Below, piece after piece: positions 50,980 through 60,462 of a DNA stretch of 64,000 bases. Within the stretch, counting starts at the first letter, position 1, and every line of letters starts with the position of its first letter. The notes under the pieces were generated by a model. The model saw only the letters and a list, made by a program, of their open reading frames with translations. It searched no databases and was not told the origin of the DNA. The DNA is from Aeromonas rivuli. Its GTDB lineage: Bacteria; Pseudomonadota; Gammaproteobacteria; Enterobacterales; Aeromonadaceae. The stretch is from contig NZ_CDBJ01000027.1 in NCBI RefSeq assembly GCF_000820045.1, positions 460,839 through 524,838 of the forward strand. Direction: 5' to 3'. The position numbers were made by a program, and so were the translations under genes.

Positions 50980-52131
50980 TCAGTTTCTCCCTGTGCTGAA
51001 ACGGTCACCGCTACGCAGCGGCGTCGGAGTGGAGTTGGCCCCTTCGTTGGACGGCTGAGCCGGTTCCACCGCAGGAGTGCCAGCCGGACGGGCCGGTTGC
51101 ACCGCATTCGCCTTGCCAGACAGCTTGTCGAGGGGCAGATAGATCATGCTGTTGTTGCCAGCAGGCATGTCGACCAGCACCTTGTTGGTCTGCTGATAGA
51201 GCTCTTCCATGGTTTCCAGGTAGATACGCTCACGAGTCAACTCGGGGGCGGCCTGATACTGGGGCAGCAGCTCATTGAAGCGGGCAACTTCACCCTTGGC
51301 CTTCAGCACAATCTGGGACTTGTAGCCTTCGGCTTCCTGTTCCAGACGTTTGACCGAGCCGCGAGCCTTTGGCTCCACTTCACGGGCATAGGCTTCGGCT
51401 TCACGGATGAAGCGCTGCTCATCTTCCTGAGCGGAGATGGCATCATCGAAGGCATCCTTCACTTCTTCTGGCGGACGCGCCGGCAGGAAGTTGACGTCGA
51501 CGATTTGCAGACCCATCTGGTAGGGCTCGATGATGCCATCGATCACCTGCCAGGTTTCCTGACGAACCTTTTCCCGACCCGTGGTCAGGACATCATCCAT
51601 CCGGGTGTGGCCAACGACGTAGCGCAGGGCACTGTCGGTGGCCTGACTCAGACTCTCGTCGGCATTGGTCACGCTAAACAGATAGGCCTGGGGATCGACG
51701 ATGCGATACTGCACGTCCATCTCGACCCGGACCACGTTCTCGTCCTGAGTCAGCATGAAGCCGGAGGCTGGCAGGGAGCGTACCGATTCCACATCCACCG
51801 GGATGACCCTGTCGATGAAGGTCGGTTTCCAGCGCAGACCCGGATCCACGTTATGGGAGTACTCCCCAAAACGCAGCACCACGCCACGCTCGGCCTCGCG
51901 AATGGTATAGAAGCCGCTGACGACCCACACCACCACGGCGACCAGCAGGGCGATGGAGAGGCCGAACTTGCCTATCTCACCACCGGATTTACCACCGCCG
52001 CCAAACAGACCGCCGAAGCGACGGCTGACCTTGCGCAGCATCTCGTCCAGATCAGGGGGTCCCTGAGTCTTGCCGTTATTCCCCCAAGGGTCACGGTCTT
52101 TGCCGTTGTTACCAGGCTCATTCCAAGCCAT
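50980..52131 (-). CDS. hflK: FtsH-protease modulator HflK
   Basis: Partner of HflC, 383 aa. Cytoplasmic Gly/Asn/Asp-rich N-terminus (AWNEPGNNGKDRDPWG), a Gly-rich stretch, one transmembrane helix (about 68-88, LSIALLVAVVVWVVSGFYTI), the SPFH domain (REAERGVVLRFGEYSHNV onwards) and a Pro/Ala/Thr-rich C-terminal tail. GGAG 6 bases before the ATG at 52131 argues against the ATG four codons earlier. Separated from hflX by about 80 bases. Confidence 0.96.
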   Translation of the reverse strand: MAWNEPGNNGKDRDPWGNNGKTQGPPDLDEMLRKVSRRFGGLFGGGGKSGGEIGKFGLSIALLVAVVVWVVSGFYTIREAERGVVLRFGEYSHNVDPGLRWKPTFIDRVIPVDVESVRSLPASGFMLTQDENVVRVEMDVQYRIVDPQAYLFSVTNADESLSQATDSALRYVVGHTRMDDVLTTGREKVRQETWQVIDGIIEPYQMGLQIVDVNFLPARPPEEVKDAFDDAISAQEDEQRFIREAEAYAREVEPKARGSVKRLEQEAEGYKSQIVLKAKGEVARFNELLPQYQAAPELTRERIYLETMEELYQQTNKVLVDMPAGNNSMIYLPLDKLSGKANAVQPARPAGTPAVEPAQPSNEGANSTPTPLRSGDRFSTGRN

Positions 52132-52214
52132 CAGCATCTCCATTTAAATACTTGCGAATGGATGTCATCTCTATCGGCAATCAGTCCACCAGGCTCAGTA
52201 GCCCATGTGATGGA

Positions 52215-53501
52215 TCAATGCATGATAAAGCGTTGTAAAACTTCACCTTCTTGCTTCACGAGGCGGTTCCAGTCGGCCACTTGCAAGCGGACTTCCAGCA
52301 CGAAATCCCCCTCCTCGCTAAAACCTTCCTGCTCTATCCCTTTGAGGCGATAGAGGGTACTGCGCAACCGGGCGGCCGAGGGTGGCAACTGCAGCCTGTG
52401 GTGCACCATGGTGCCAGCCAACAATTCGGTCAGGGCCTGGAACAAGAGTTCGCGGCCTTCACCCGTCTGGGCGGAGAGCCAAACCCGTACCGGTCGGCCC
52501 TCATCGTCACGCTCCAGCATGGCGGGGCGATCGCTCAGCTTGTCAATCTTGTTACAGATCATCAGCTGGGGGCGATCATCGGACTCGATCTCGACCAAGA
52601 CCCGCTGCACGGCGTCAATATTCTCCTGCATCTGCTCGTCGGCGCAATCCACCACATGCAGTAGCAGGTCAGCCTCCCGGGTCTCTTGCAGGGTCGCCTT
52701 GAAGGCCGCGACCAGATCATGAGGAAGGTGTCGAATAAAGCCTACCGTGTCCGCCAGTATCACATCTCCTACGTCCCGGATCTCCACTTTACGCAGCGTC
52801 GGGTCCAGAGTTGCGAACAACTGATCGGCAGCATACACGCTGGCATCTGTAAGTTGGTTGAACAAAGTGGATTTTCCGGCGTTGGTATAACCCACCAGAG
52901 AAACGGTTGGTACTTCATTGCGATTGCGGGCACGACGACCCTGTTCCCGCTGCTTGGCGACCTTGTCGAGCCGACGCAAGATGGCCTTGATGCGTTCACG
53001 CAACAGACGACGGTCGGTTTCAAGCTGGGTTTCACCCGGGCCGCGCAGGCCGATACCGCCCTTCTGGCGCTCAAGGTGAGTCCAGCCACGGATCAGTCGG
53101 GTAGAGAGGTGGCGCAACTGGGCCAGTTCGACTTGCAGCTTGCCTTCATGGGTACGGGCGCGCTGGGCGAAGATATCGAGAATGAGGCCGGTTCTGTCGA
53201 CGACCCGGCATTGGAACAAGCGCTCCAGGTTGCGCTCCTGGGCAGGGGTCAGGGCATGGTTGAAGATCACCACATCCGCCCCCAGGGCTTGCACCTCGGA
53301 GGCGATCTCTTCCGCCTTGCCGCTGCCGACAAAGAACTTGGCGCTGGGCGCACTGCGACTGGTGGTGACGACGCCCAACATGTTGACCCCGGCAGAGCTC
53401 ACCAACAACTTGAGCTCTTCGAGATCCTCACGTTCCCCTTCATCACTGAAGTTGACATGCACCAGCACAGCCTGTTCGCCTGCTTCATAACGGTCAAACA
53501 A
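52215..53501 (-). CDS. hflX: ribosome-rescue GTPase HflX
   Basis: GTPase of 428 aa that binds and splits stalled or heat-damaged ribosomes. N-terminal HflX domain with the Gly-rich HLERQKGGIGLRGPGETQLE segment (about 140-160), then the G domain: G1 GYTNAGKSTLFN (about 203), G3 DTVGFIRHLP, G4 NKID. Follows hfq on the same strand. Confidence 0.96.
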   Translation of the reverse strand: MFDRYEAGEQAVLVHVNFSDEGEREDLEELKLLVSSAGVNMLGVVTTSRSAPSAKFFVGSGKAEEIASEVQALGADVVIFNHALTPAQERNLERLFQCRVVDRTGLILDIFAQRARTHEGKLQVELAQLRHLSTRLIRGWTHLERQKGGIGLRGPGETQLETDRRLLRERIKAILRRLDKVAKQREQGRRARNRNEVPTVSLVGYTNAGKSTLFNQLTDASVYAADQLFATLDPTLRKVEIRDVGDVILADTVGFIRHLPHDLVAAFKATLQETREADLLLHVVDCADEQMQENIDAVQRVLVEIESDDRPQLMICNKIDKLSDRPAMLERDDEGRPVRVWLSAQTGEGRELLFQALTELLAGTMVHHRLQLPPSAARLRSTLYRLKGIEQEGFSEEGDFVLEVRLQVADWNRLVKQEGEVLQRFIMH

Positions 53502-53557
53502 GCGCTTGCTCCTTAACTGGACTCATGAGGCATGGCGAGCTGGCTCGCCGCTTGGAC

Positions 53558-53824
53558 TCACTCCTCACTGTCACCTGACGGCTCATCACCCTGACCAGTG
53601 GCGGTATGCTGATGATGGTTGACGGCGCGAGCCGGCACCACGGTGGAGATGGCATGCTTGTAGACCATCTGGCTGACGGTGTTCTTGAGCAAAATGACGA
53701 ATTGGTCGAAAGATTCGATTTGACCCTGCAGTTTGATGCCGTTCACCAAATAGATAGAAACAGGAATCCGCTCACGGCGCAGCGCATTCAAAAACGGGTC
53801 TTGGAGTGATTGCCCCTTAGCCAT
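53558..53824 (-). CDS. hfq: RNA chaperone Hfq
   Basis: Sm-like RNA chaperone of 88 aa that pairs small RNAs with mRNAs. Sm1 ([30 protein letters not shown]) and Sm2 ([12 protein letters not shown]) motifs are conserved; the C-terminal tail ([19 protein letters not shown]) is short and acidic compared with E. coli. Between miaA and hflX in the conserved order. Confidence 0.98.
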   Translation of the reverse strand: MAKGQSLQDPFLNALRRERIPVSIYLVNGIKLQGQIESFDQFVILLKNTVSQMVYKHAISTVVPARAVNHHQHTATGQGDEPSGDSEE

Positions 53825-53897
53825 CTTCTTTTTTCCTTATAGTTTGTTGTTTTTAAACACCGGATATCACTATAACAACCTGATTATACAGGGAGTG

Positions 53898-54830
53898 TCA
53901 AGCCGCACCAGCGCAGGCAATGACCCTGGCGAGGTTGTCAGACTCACCAGATCCCAACCAGGTGACCTCAGGCCATCCCCTCAACCAGGTCATTTGCCGT
54001 TTAGCAAGCTGACGAGTGGCAACGATGCCACGATAACGCATCTCATCATACCCCAGTTCCCCGGCCAGGTAGTCCCACATTTGGCGGTAGCCAACGCAGC
54101 GAATTGAGGGTAGGTCCGGCGTCAGATCCCCCCGTGCGCGCAGGGCCCTGACCTCGTTCTCGAACCCCCGGGCCAGCATGAGATCGAAACGCTGTTCGAT
54201 CCGCTCATGCAGCTGAGCCCTCTCGGTCGGGGCAATGGCAAATTGATGCACCCGATAGGGTAAGCCTTCCCCCTGCACCTGAGTCAGCTCGGTGAGGGTC
54301 TTGCCGCTGATGCGATAGACCTCGAGGGCCCGGCTCAGCCGCTGGGGATCATTGGGATGAATACGCGCCCCGGCCACAGGATCGATGCGCACCAGCTCGT
54401 CGTGCAGGGCCTGCCAGCCCAGCCGGGCCGCATCGGCCTCAATGCCGGCGCGAATGACGGGGTCGGCCGAGGGCAGCGGAGAGAGCCCCTCCAGCAGGGC
54501 CTTGAAATAGAGCATGGTGCCGCCGACCAGCAAGGGAATGCGGCCACGACTGGCAATCTCGTCCATTTCGCGCAAGGCATCACGGCAAAAATCCGCCGCC
54601 GAGTAACTCAGCGCCGGATCCAGAATATCGATCAATCGATGGGGGGCGAGCCTGAGCTCGTCGACACTCGGCTTGGCGGTGCCGATGTCCATGCCGCGAT
54701 AGATGAGCGCGGAATCCACGCTGATGATGTCGCAGGGCAGGGTCTGGCACAGTTCGATGGCGAGATCCGTCTTGCCGGAGGCGGTAGGCCCCATCAGAAA
54801 AATGGCAGTCGGCAAGTCAGTCACGGTCAA
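53898..54830 (-). CDS. miaA: tRNA dimethylallyltransferase
   Basis: Enzyme of 310 aa that prenylates A37 in tRNAs reading UNN codons. P-loop [14 protein letters not shown] (about residue 14), substrate motif [18 protein letters not shown] and the C-terminal [11 protein letters not shown] / [16 protein letters not shown] motifs are all present. Starts about 60 bases after mutL in the same direction. Confidence 0.97.
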   Translation of the reverse strand: MTVTDLPTAIFLMGPTASGKTDLAIELCQTLPCDIISVDSALIYRGMDIGTAKPSVDELRLAPHRLIDILDPALSYSAADFCRDALREMDEIASRGRIPLLVGGTMLYFKALLEGLSPLPSADPVIRAGIEADAARLGWQALHDELVRIDPVAGARIHPNDPQRLSRALEVYRISGKTLTELTQVQGEGLPYRVHQFAIAPTERAQLHERIEQRFDLMLARGFENEVRALRARGDLTPDLPSIRCVGYRQMWDYLAGELGYDEMRYRGIVATRQLAKRQMTWLRGWPEVTWLGSGESDNLARVIACAGAA

Positions 54831-54890
54831 TTCCTTTCACAAAACGCTAAAAATGGGGGGCTGCCCCATGCAAGTCAGCTGCGAGTGGCT

Positions 54891-56801
54891 TCACTCTTCC
54901 TCAAACTCGGCCAGGGCCGCGGCCAGGGAGAGAGGGCGCAGCAGCCCCTTGTCACCACGCGGCTCACCCAGTTGACTCACCAGCTCACCAAGCAGGCGAG
55001 TGGCAGTGGCAAAGTCATATTGCTTGTCACTGGCCAAGCCTTGTTCGACCAGCCACTGACAGAGCACCTGAGCCTTCTCCTCATTGCTGGCAGCACTCAA
55101 CCCTTCGAGGAGTTGCAGCAGCTCGGGTAGCAAACGGGCCAGATCAGTCTGGCGCAGCAGCGCCGGCACCCGAGTCAGGATCATGGTGTCGCGACCACCG
55201 CTTTTCAACTCGAGTCCCATGCGTTTGAGCAGCTTTTCCTGTTCGGCGGCCACCCCATGGAGGGATTTGGGCAATTTAAAGGCGACGGGCAGCAGCAGCG
55301 GCTGGGCGGCCAGCCCCTGCCCCCAACCTTCGAGCAGCCAGTGGCGCAGCAGGCGCCGTTCGGCCACAACCACCCGCAGCAGCGCGAGCCCGCCTCCCTG
55401 CTCGAGCAGCAGATAACGTCCCTCCACCAACGTCAGGGCCCGAGCGGTGCCCTCGACGTGCGCTTCATCCCGGGACGCCGTGCTGGTCGGAGGTGGCGCC
55501 TGGAGAGCGGGCAAGGTCGTCAACAGGGCCTCCATGCCACGCAGCGCCTCCCGAGTGGGGGCCTGTGGCAGATCCCCACCATGGGAGCCCTGCCCCCTGG
55601 CCAAGGTCGTGCGCGGCTGGCTAGCGGGACGGTCGCTGCCCATGATGCCATCAGATCCGCCCTGGCGGCCCCCCTCCCGCACCTCGGTGGGGGCACGATA
55701 GCCGTGTTCTGCCCCATACCAGTCGGTGCGCGCCGCTTGCCCCGGATAGTCGGGGGCCGTGGTCGGCAGGCTCACCTCACTCATCGCCAGAGGCTCCTGA
55801 CGGTCGGCCTGGTGTAGGGCGCTAAACAGCGCCTGATAGATGAAGTCGTGGATGAGCCGCGCCTGATGAAAACGCACCTCGTGCTTGGCGGGGTGTACAT
55901 TGACGTCCACCTGACGGGGATCCAGCTCGATATAGAGCACGTAGGCGGCAAAGCGATCCGGTCCCAGCAGCTCGTCATAGGCCTGGCGGATGGCGTGATT
56001 GATCAACTTGTCGCGCATCATGCGGCCGTTGACATAGGTGTATTGCAGATCATTCTGCGGCCTGGCCCCGGCCGGGGTCGCCAACCAGCCGCGCAGTCGC
56101 ACGTCGCTGTGCTCGCTCTCGATGGCGAGGGCATGGTGCATGAAGGGGGTGCCGCACACGGCGGCGAGACGGCGCTCCTGCTCCTGCACCGAACTGGCGG
56201 CGCGATACTGGCGCACCAGCTTGTCATTGTGGCGCAGCAGCAGGGTGATATCGAAGCGCGACAGGGCGATGCGGCGCACCAGCTCATCGATGTGGGCAAA
56301 CTCGGTCTTTTCGCTGCGCATGAACTTGCGCCGCGCCGGGGTATTGAAGAAGAGATCCACCACCTCGACCGTGGTGCCGACGGGATGGGCGGCGGGTCTG
56401 ATGGTGACGTTCATCTCCCGTCCCTCTGCCTCGGCCTGCCAGGCTTCGGGCTGCTCCTGAGTACGCGACGTGAAACTGAGCCGGGAGACAGAACTGATGG
56501 AGGCGAGCGCCTCTCCCCGAAATCCGAGGCTGTTGATCCCTTCCAGATCATCCAGGGTCGCCACCTTGGAGGTCGCGTGCCGTGACAAGGCCAGCACCAG
56601 CTCATCCTTGGGCACGCCGCAGCCGTTGTCACGGATGCGGATCAGCTTGGTGCCCCCTTTGTCTATGTCGATCTCGATCCGGTTCGCCCCCGCATCCAGG
56701 CTGTTCTCGACCAGCTCCTTGACGACGGAGGAGGGGCGTTCCACTACCTCGCCCGCTGCTATCTGGTTGGCGAGGAGAGCGGGCAAAATACAGATCGGCA
56801 T
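54891..56801 (-). CDS. mutL: DNA mismatch repair protein MutL
   Basis: GHKL ATPase of 636 aa that links MutS to MutH. N-terminal motifs VKELVENSLDAGANRIEI, RDNGCG and GFRGEALASISSVSRL; a long variable linker (about 335-450) rich in Gly, Pro and Thr; C-terminal dimerisation domain. The endonuclease motif DQHA-x2-E-x4-E is absent, as in MutH-dependent gammaproteobacteria. A second truncated mutL start lies immediately upstream, its stop four bases from this ATG (TAAGCGATG). Confidence 0.96.
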   Translation of the reverse strand: MPICILPALLANQIAAGEVVERPSSVVKELVENSLDAGANRIEIDIDKGGTKLIRIRDNGCGVPKDELVLALSRHATSKVATLDDLEGINSLGFRGEALASISSVSRLSFTSRTQEQPEAWQAEAEGREMNVTIRPAAHPVGTTVEVVDLFFNTPARRKFMRSEKTEFAHIDELVRRIALSRFDITLLLRHNDKLVRQYRAASSVQEQERRLAAVCGTPFMHHALAIESEHSDVRLRGWLATPAGARPQNDLQYTYVNGRMMRDKLINHAIRQAYDELLGPDRFAAYVLYIELDPRQVDVNVHPAKHEVRFHQARLIHDFIYQALFSALHQADRQEPLAMSEVSLPTTAPDYPGQAARTDWYGAEHGYRAPTEVREGGRQGGSDGIMGSDRPASQPRTTLARGQGSHGGDLPQAPTREALRGMEALLTTLPALQAPPPTSTASRDEAHVEGTARALTLVEGRYLLLEQGGGLALLRVVVAERRLLRHWLLEGWGQGLAAQPLLLPVAFKLPKSLHGVAAEQEKLLKRMGLELKSGGRDTMILTRVPALLRQTDLARLLPELLQLLEGLSAASNEEKAQVLCQWLVEQGLASDKQYDFATATRLLGELVSQLGEPRGDKGLLRPLSLAAALAEFEEE

Positions 56802-56804
56802 CGC

Positions 56805-56924
56805 TTACTCCTGATTGTTGAACCTGGGGAATCCAGGTACCTGCACCACGACGGAGGGGCGCTCAACCACCTCGCCAGCGGCTATCTGGTTGGCGAGAAT
56901 AGGAGGCAAAATACGGATCTGCAT
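56805..56924 (-). pseudogene. duplicated, truncated 5' end of mutL (39-codon open frame)
   Basis: Minus-strand frame of 39 codons: its first 24 residues ([20 protein letters not shown] and ERPS) mirror Mut[25 protein letters not shown], then it diverges and stops. DNA homology with the true mutL start covers about 80 bases (56848-56930 against 56722-56807), including the preceding TAAGCG. The copy joins the amiB stop directly (GGATAAGCGATG). Between the break and the real mutL is an inverted repeat ACCTGG-GGAAT-CCAGGT (56822-56838). It has its own AAAGGA ribosome site, so it could be translated and couple to mutL. It looks like an integration scar; whether the peptide does anything is unknown. 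Confidence 0.85.
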
Positions 56925-56927
56925 CGC

Positions 56928-58382
56928 TTATCCTTTGGGTATGTAGAGCACCTGCCCAATCTGGATCTCGTTGGATTTCAGATTGTTGTATTTAGCAAGC
57001 CGGGACATGGAGATGCCGTGGCGCTCGGCAAGCCGTGACAGGCTCTCGCCACGGGTCACCACGTGTCTTATGCTGCGCTGCTTGTCGATGGTATTCGCGC
57101 CGCTGAGGCTGGTCATCGGCTTGATGACACCCGCCCCGGATGCGCTGACTACGGGGGCGCCGCTGCGAGCCGACTGGCTAACAGGCGCCACCTGACTGAC
57201 GGCTGGCTGGGTGCTGCGCGTCGACGCGCTGCTCACCTTGCCCGACATGATGTGCCCCTTGACGGGATGCGCCTTGTAGTAGTTGCGGATCCCGTGGAAG
57301 ATCGCCTGGGCCAGCTTGTTCTGATAAGCATTGCTGGCCAGCAGCTTCTCCTCTTCGTGGTTGGAGATAAAGCCCGTCTCCACCAGCACGGAAGGGATAT
57401 CCGGCGCCTTGAGCACTGCCAGACTGGCATGCTCTGGGGCGGACTTGTGCAGGCGGGCGACTCGCCCCATCTCTTTCAAGATCATGCGGCTGACGTCATA
57501 GCCCTCGGCGCGGGACTTGTCCATGGAGAGATCCAGGAAGGTACGCGCCAAGTAGGGGTTGGGGTCAGACTCGGCAATTACCTTGCCCACACCACCCAGC
57601 AGCTCGCCCTGCTTCTCCTGTTTCTCCAGCCAGCTGCCCATCTCGCGATTGGCCCTGTTGGTCGAGAGTACCCAGACCGAGGCACCGCGCGGACGCGGGT
57701 TGGTGAAGCTGTCCGCATGCACCGAGACCAGCAAATCCGCCTTGGACTTGCGCGCAATCTCGGAACGTTTATTGAGATCGACGAAGTAGTCCCCACGGCG
57801 GGTCATCACCGCCTGCATGCCAGGTTCACGATTGATGAGCGCGGCCAGCTTCTGGGAAACCGCCAGGGTGACTCGCTTCTCGTAGGTGCGACGCGGACCT
57901 ATGGAGCCAGGATCCTCACCGCCGTGACCGGGATCGATGGCGATAATCACCTTGCTGCCCGGGGTCGCGGGGGCTGGCGTGGCATGACGGGCCGAACTCT
58001 CCTCATAGGGGAGATCGATCACCAGCCGGTGGCCATAGGGACCGGCTGGTGCCAATGGAAATACCACCGGCTTGATGGTCGACTTGAGATCCAGCACCAG
58101 ACGCAGGCCTCCCTTGTCCACCGGCGTGCTCTCGCGGATCTTGCGTACCAGCTCGCTCTTGTTCTCGACCCGGGCCAGATTGGCGCCATTGCTGGCCCCC
58201 TTGAGGTCGATGACCAGCCGATCCGGCCCGGTCAGGGTGAAATAGTTGAATTGGGGCGAACTGGAGAGATCCAGCACCACCCGAGTGTTGTCGGGCGAGG
58301 GCCAGATCCGCACACTTTTGAGCTGATTGGCCCAGGTCGGTGAGGCAAGCAGAATAAAACACAGGGAAATTATCAGACGCAC
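56928..58382 (-). CDS. amiB: N-acetylmuramoyl-L-alanine amidase AmiB
   Basis: Periplasmic Zn amidase of about 484 aa that splits septal peptidoglycan during division. Signal peptide (VRLIISLCFILLASPTWA), AMIN domain (about 25-130), Amidase_3 domain (about 165-400) with zinc and catalytic residues in IAIDPGHGGEDPG, SVHADSF and VLVETGF, and one C-terminal LysM repeat (about 440-484, HVVTRGESLSRLAERHGIS to LYIPKG). The start is taken as GTG at 58382, which opens directly into the signal peptide and overlaps the tsaE end by ten bases; its ribosome site is weak, so the start is the least certain part. Confidence 0.93.
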   Translation of the reverse strand: MRLIISLCFILLASPTWANQLKSVRIWPSPDNTRVVLDLSSSPQFNYFTLTGPDRLVIDLKGASNGANLARVENKSELVRKIRESTPVDKGGLRLVLDLKSTIKPVVFPLAPAGPYGHRLVIDLPYEESSARHATPAPATPGSKVIIAIDPGHGGEDPGSIGPRRTYEKRVTLAVSQKLAALINREPGMQAVMTRRGDYFVDLNKRSEIARKSKADLLVSVHADSFTNPRPRGASVWVLSTNRANREMGSWLEKQEKQGELLGGVGKVIAESDPNPYLARTFLDLSMDKSRAEGYDVSRMILKEMGRVARLHKSAPEHASLAVLKAPDIPSVLVETGFISNHEEEKLLASNAYQNKLAQAIFHGIRNYYKAHPVKGHIMSGKVSSASTRSTQPAVSQVAPVSQSARSGAPVVSASGAGVIKPMTSLSGANTIDKQRSIRHVVTRGESLSRLAERHGISMSRLAKYNNLKSNEIQIGQVLYIPKG

Positions 58383-58846
58383 TTGGGTTGCAACCGTTCC
58401 AGAATAGCTTCGCCGATCGCAGTACGGGCCACCAGCAGGGCCTCGCGCTGCAGGTCTACATATGTCAGGGTAATCTCGAGATCCGGGGCGGCTAGCCAAC
58501 CTTCTCCCTTCTCAGGCCACTCAACCAGACAGAGGGTGTTGGGGCCGAAATAGTCACGGATCCCCATGAACTCCAGCTCCTCGGGATCTGCCAATCGATA
58601 CAAATCAAAGTGATAGACCTGCCAGGCTCCGAGCTCATAGGGCTCGACCAGTGTATAAGTCGGACTCTTTACCTTGCCTGAATGGCCGAGTCCCTGGATC
58701 CAGCCACGGGTGAGTGTCGTCTTGCCCGCCCCCAGGGTGCCGTGCATAAAGACGGTGGTCGCTACTTGGCTGGCGCGCGCCAACTGACCACCCAGATTTA
58801 CGGTCGCTGCCTCATCCGGCAACGCTATCATCAACTGTTTTGCCAT
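58373..58846 (-). CDS. tsaE: tRNA t6A37 synthesis ATPase TsaE
   Basis: Small ATPase of 157 aa needed for threonylcarbamoyl-adenosine in tRNA, with TsaB and TsaD encoded elsewhere. Walker A HGTLGAGKTTLTRG (about 35-48), SPTYTLVEPY and YHFDLYRL are the family motifs. It overlaps nnr by 16 bases upstream and amiB by about ten downstream. Confidence 0.96.
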   Translation of the reverse strand: MAKQLMIALPDEAATVNLGGQLARASQVATTVFMHGTLGAGKTTLTRGWIQGLGHSGKVKSPTYTLVEPYELGAWQVYHFDLYRLADPEELEFMGIRDYFGPNTLCLVEWPEKGEGWLAAPDLEITLTYVDLQREALLVARTAIGEAILERLQPKCV

Positions 58847-60462
58847 CGTCTTCTTAACTTGTCAGGAGTGTCGGGATTGGCCAGAAGGCGGATCCATGGC
58901 AACAGGTCAGATGCCAGCATGCCTCTCTCCCCTTCTGTCGCCGCCAGATCGGCAGCCTCCCCATGGAGCACTGCGCCCAGGCAGGTTGCATCACGCGCCC
59001 CTAGCCCCTGGGCCAAAAGGGCGGCGATTATACCAGATAACAGGTCACCCATGCCGCCGCTGGCCATGCCGGGATTTCCCTCATGGCAGAGCCAGACCTG
59101 TTTACCATCCGCGATGAGTGTACCTGCCCCCTTGAGCAGCGCGACGCCGCCATAGGTGCCCTGCAGGGTCTGTACGGCGGCGAAGCGATCGGCCTCCACC
59201 TCGGCGGTGCTGCAACCCAACAGGCGGGCTGCCTCGGCGGGATGGGGCGTGAGCACCCAATTATCCTGATGGCGGGGCTGTAGCGCCAGCCAATTCAATC
59301 CATCTGCATCCAATACCAGTGGCAGTTCCCGGCACAAAGCCTGCTTGAACAGGGCCCCGCCCCAGGCATCGAGGCCCAGTCCAGGCCCCAGCACCCGTAC
59401 TGATCCCCAGGGATTGACTCCGCCCACTCGGAGCTCCTCTCCAGGCAGGGTCTCTGCCGCCGATGAGGAGCCGACCAGCGCGTCGCGCGCTAATGTCATG
59501 ATCTCGGGCTGGGCCTGGCTGGCGGGAGCATTCATCGGATGCTGGCACACCTTGACCAGCCCGGCCCCGGTACGCAGGCAGGCCATGGCTGCCAGCAAGA
59601 TGGCCCCCGCCATGCCCTGATTGCCGCCAATCAGCAGCACACGGCCTTGCTCTCCCTTGTGGGCGCAGCGTGCACGGGGGGCTAACAGATGAGCCAGGGC
59701 GGGATAATCGATACGTCGGGCGGCGGGCGCTTGCCAATGACTCAGATCCAGACCGAGAGGGTCCACATCCAGCTCCCCGCACCAGCTCGGTCCCTGGCCG
59801 GTGAGCAGCCCCTGCTTGAGCCCGACCAGGCAGAGAGTGCGAGTCGCCCGCACCGGGCTGGCCATGATGTGGCCGGTATCGGCATCCAGCCCTGAGGGGA
59901 GATCCACGGCCAGCAGCGGCACGGGCAAACGATTGATGGTTGCGACAATTCTTGTCATCGCCTTCGTGAGTGGCAGGCGGACGCCGCTGCCAAGCAGCGC
60001 ATCTATCAGCAGATCCGGCAGGGAAACCGGCTCGGCAAGGGTCAGATGGACATCCTCGAAGCGTTCAACCTGACCCCCCGCCGCCAGGAAAGCGGCCGCG
60101 GCCCGATGGGCATCCCCCTTGAGCTGTGCCGGGGCCCGCGCGGCGATGACTCTCACTCTGAAGCCAGCAGCCTGCGCCAACCGGGCCAATACATAGCCAT
60201 CGCCGCCATTGTTGCCGGGGCCGGTGAAGATCCACCAGTGATGAGCCGCTGGCCAATGCCCCTTGGCATAATCAAACAGCGCGGTGCCGGCGCGCTCCAT
60301 CAACTCATAGAGCGACACCCCCGCAGCGGCGGCCAATTCCGCCTCGGCACGGCGAATTTGTTCGCTACGCCATAGCGCGCTGGGGAGCCGTGGGCCATGA
60401 CTGCGCGGTTCGTTGAGGAGCTGTGGTAAACTGCCCCCTCCTTCCCTGTTGATCTGCATCAT
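58831..60462 (-). CDS. nnr: bifunctional NAD(P)H-hydrate epimerase / ADP-dependent dehydratase
   Basis: Metabolite-repair enzyme of 543 aa that restores NAD(P)H from its hydrates. N-terminal epimerase (about 20-235) with FTGPGNNGGDGYVLARL; C-terminal ribokinase-like dehydratase (about 240-530) with LIGGNQGMAGAILLAAM and the catalytic NPGMASGGMGDLLSGIIAALL. GGGAG 6 bases upstream supports the first of two adjacent ATGs (60462). This ATG overlaps the divergent queG ATG: the two starts share bases 60461-60462. Confidence 0.94.
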   Translation of the reverse strand: MMQINREGGGSLPQLLNEPRSHGPRLPSALWRSEQIRRAEAELAAAAGVSLYELMERAGTALFDYAKGHWPAAHHWWIFTGPGNNGGDGYVLARLAQAAGFRVRVIAARAPAQLKGDAHRAAAAFLAAGGQVERFEDVHLTLAEPVSLPDLLIDALLGSGVRLPLTKAMTRIVATINRLPVPLLAVDLPSGLDADTGHIMASPVRATRTLCLVGLKQGLLTGQGPSWCGELDVDPLGLDLSHWQAPAARRIDYPALAHLLAPRARCAHKGEQGRVLLIGGNQGMAGAILLAAMACLRTGAGLVKVCQHPMNAPASQAQPEIMTLARDALVGSSSAAETLPGEELRVGGVNPWGSVRVLGPGLGLDAWGGALFKQALCRELPLVLDADGLNWLALQPRHQDNWVLTPHPAEAARLLGCSTAEVEADRFAAVQTLQGTYGGVALLKGAGTLIADGKQVWLCHEGNPGMASGGMGDLLSGIIAALLAQGLGARDATCLGAVLHGEAADLAATEGERGMLASDLLPWIRLLANPDTPDKLRRRWQNS

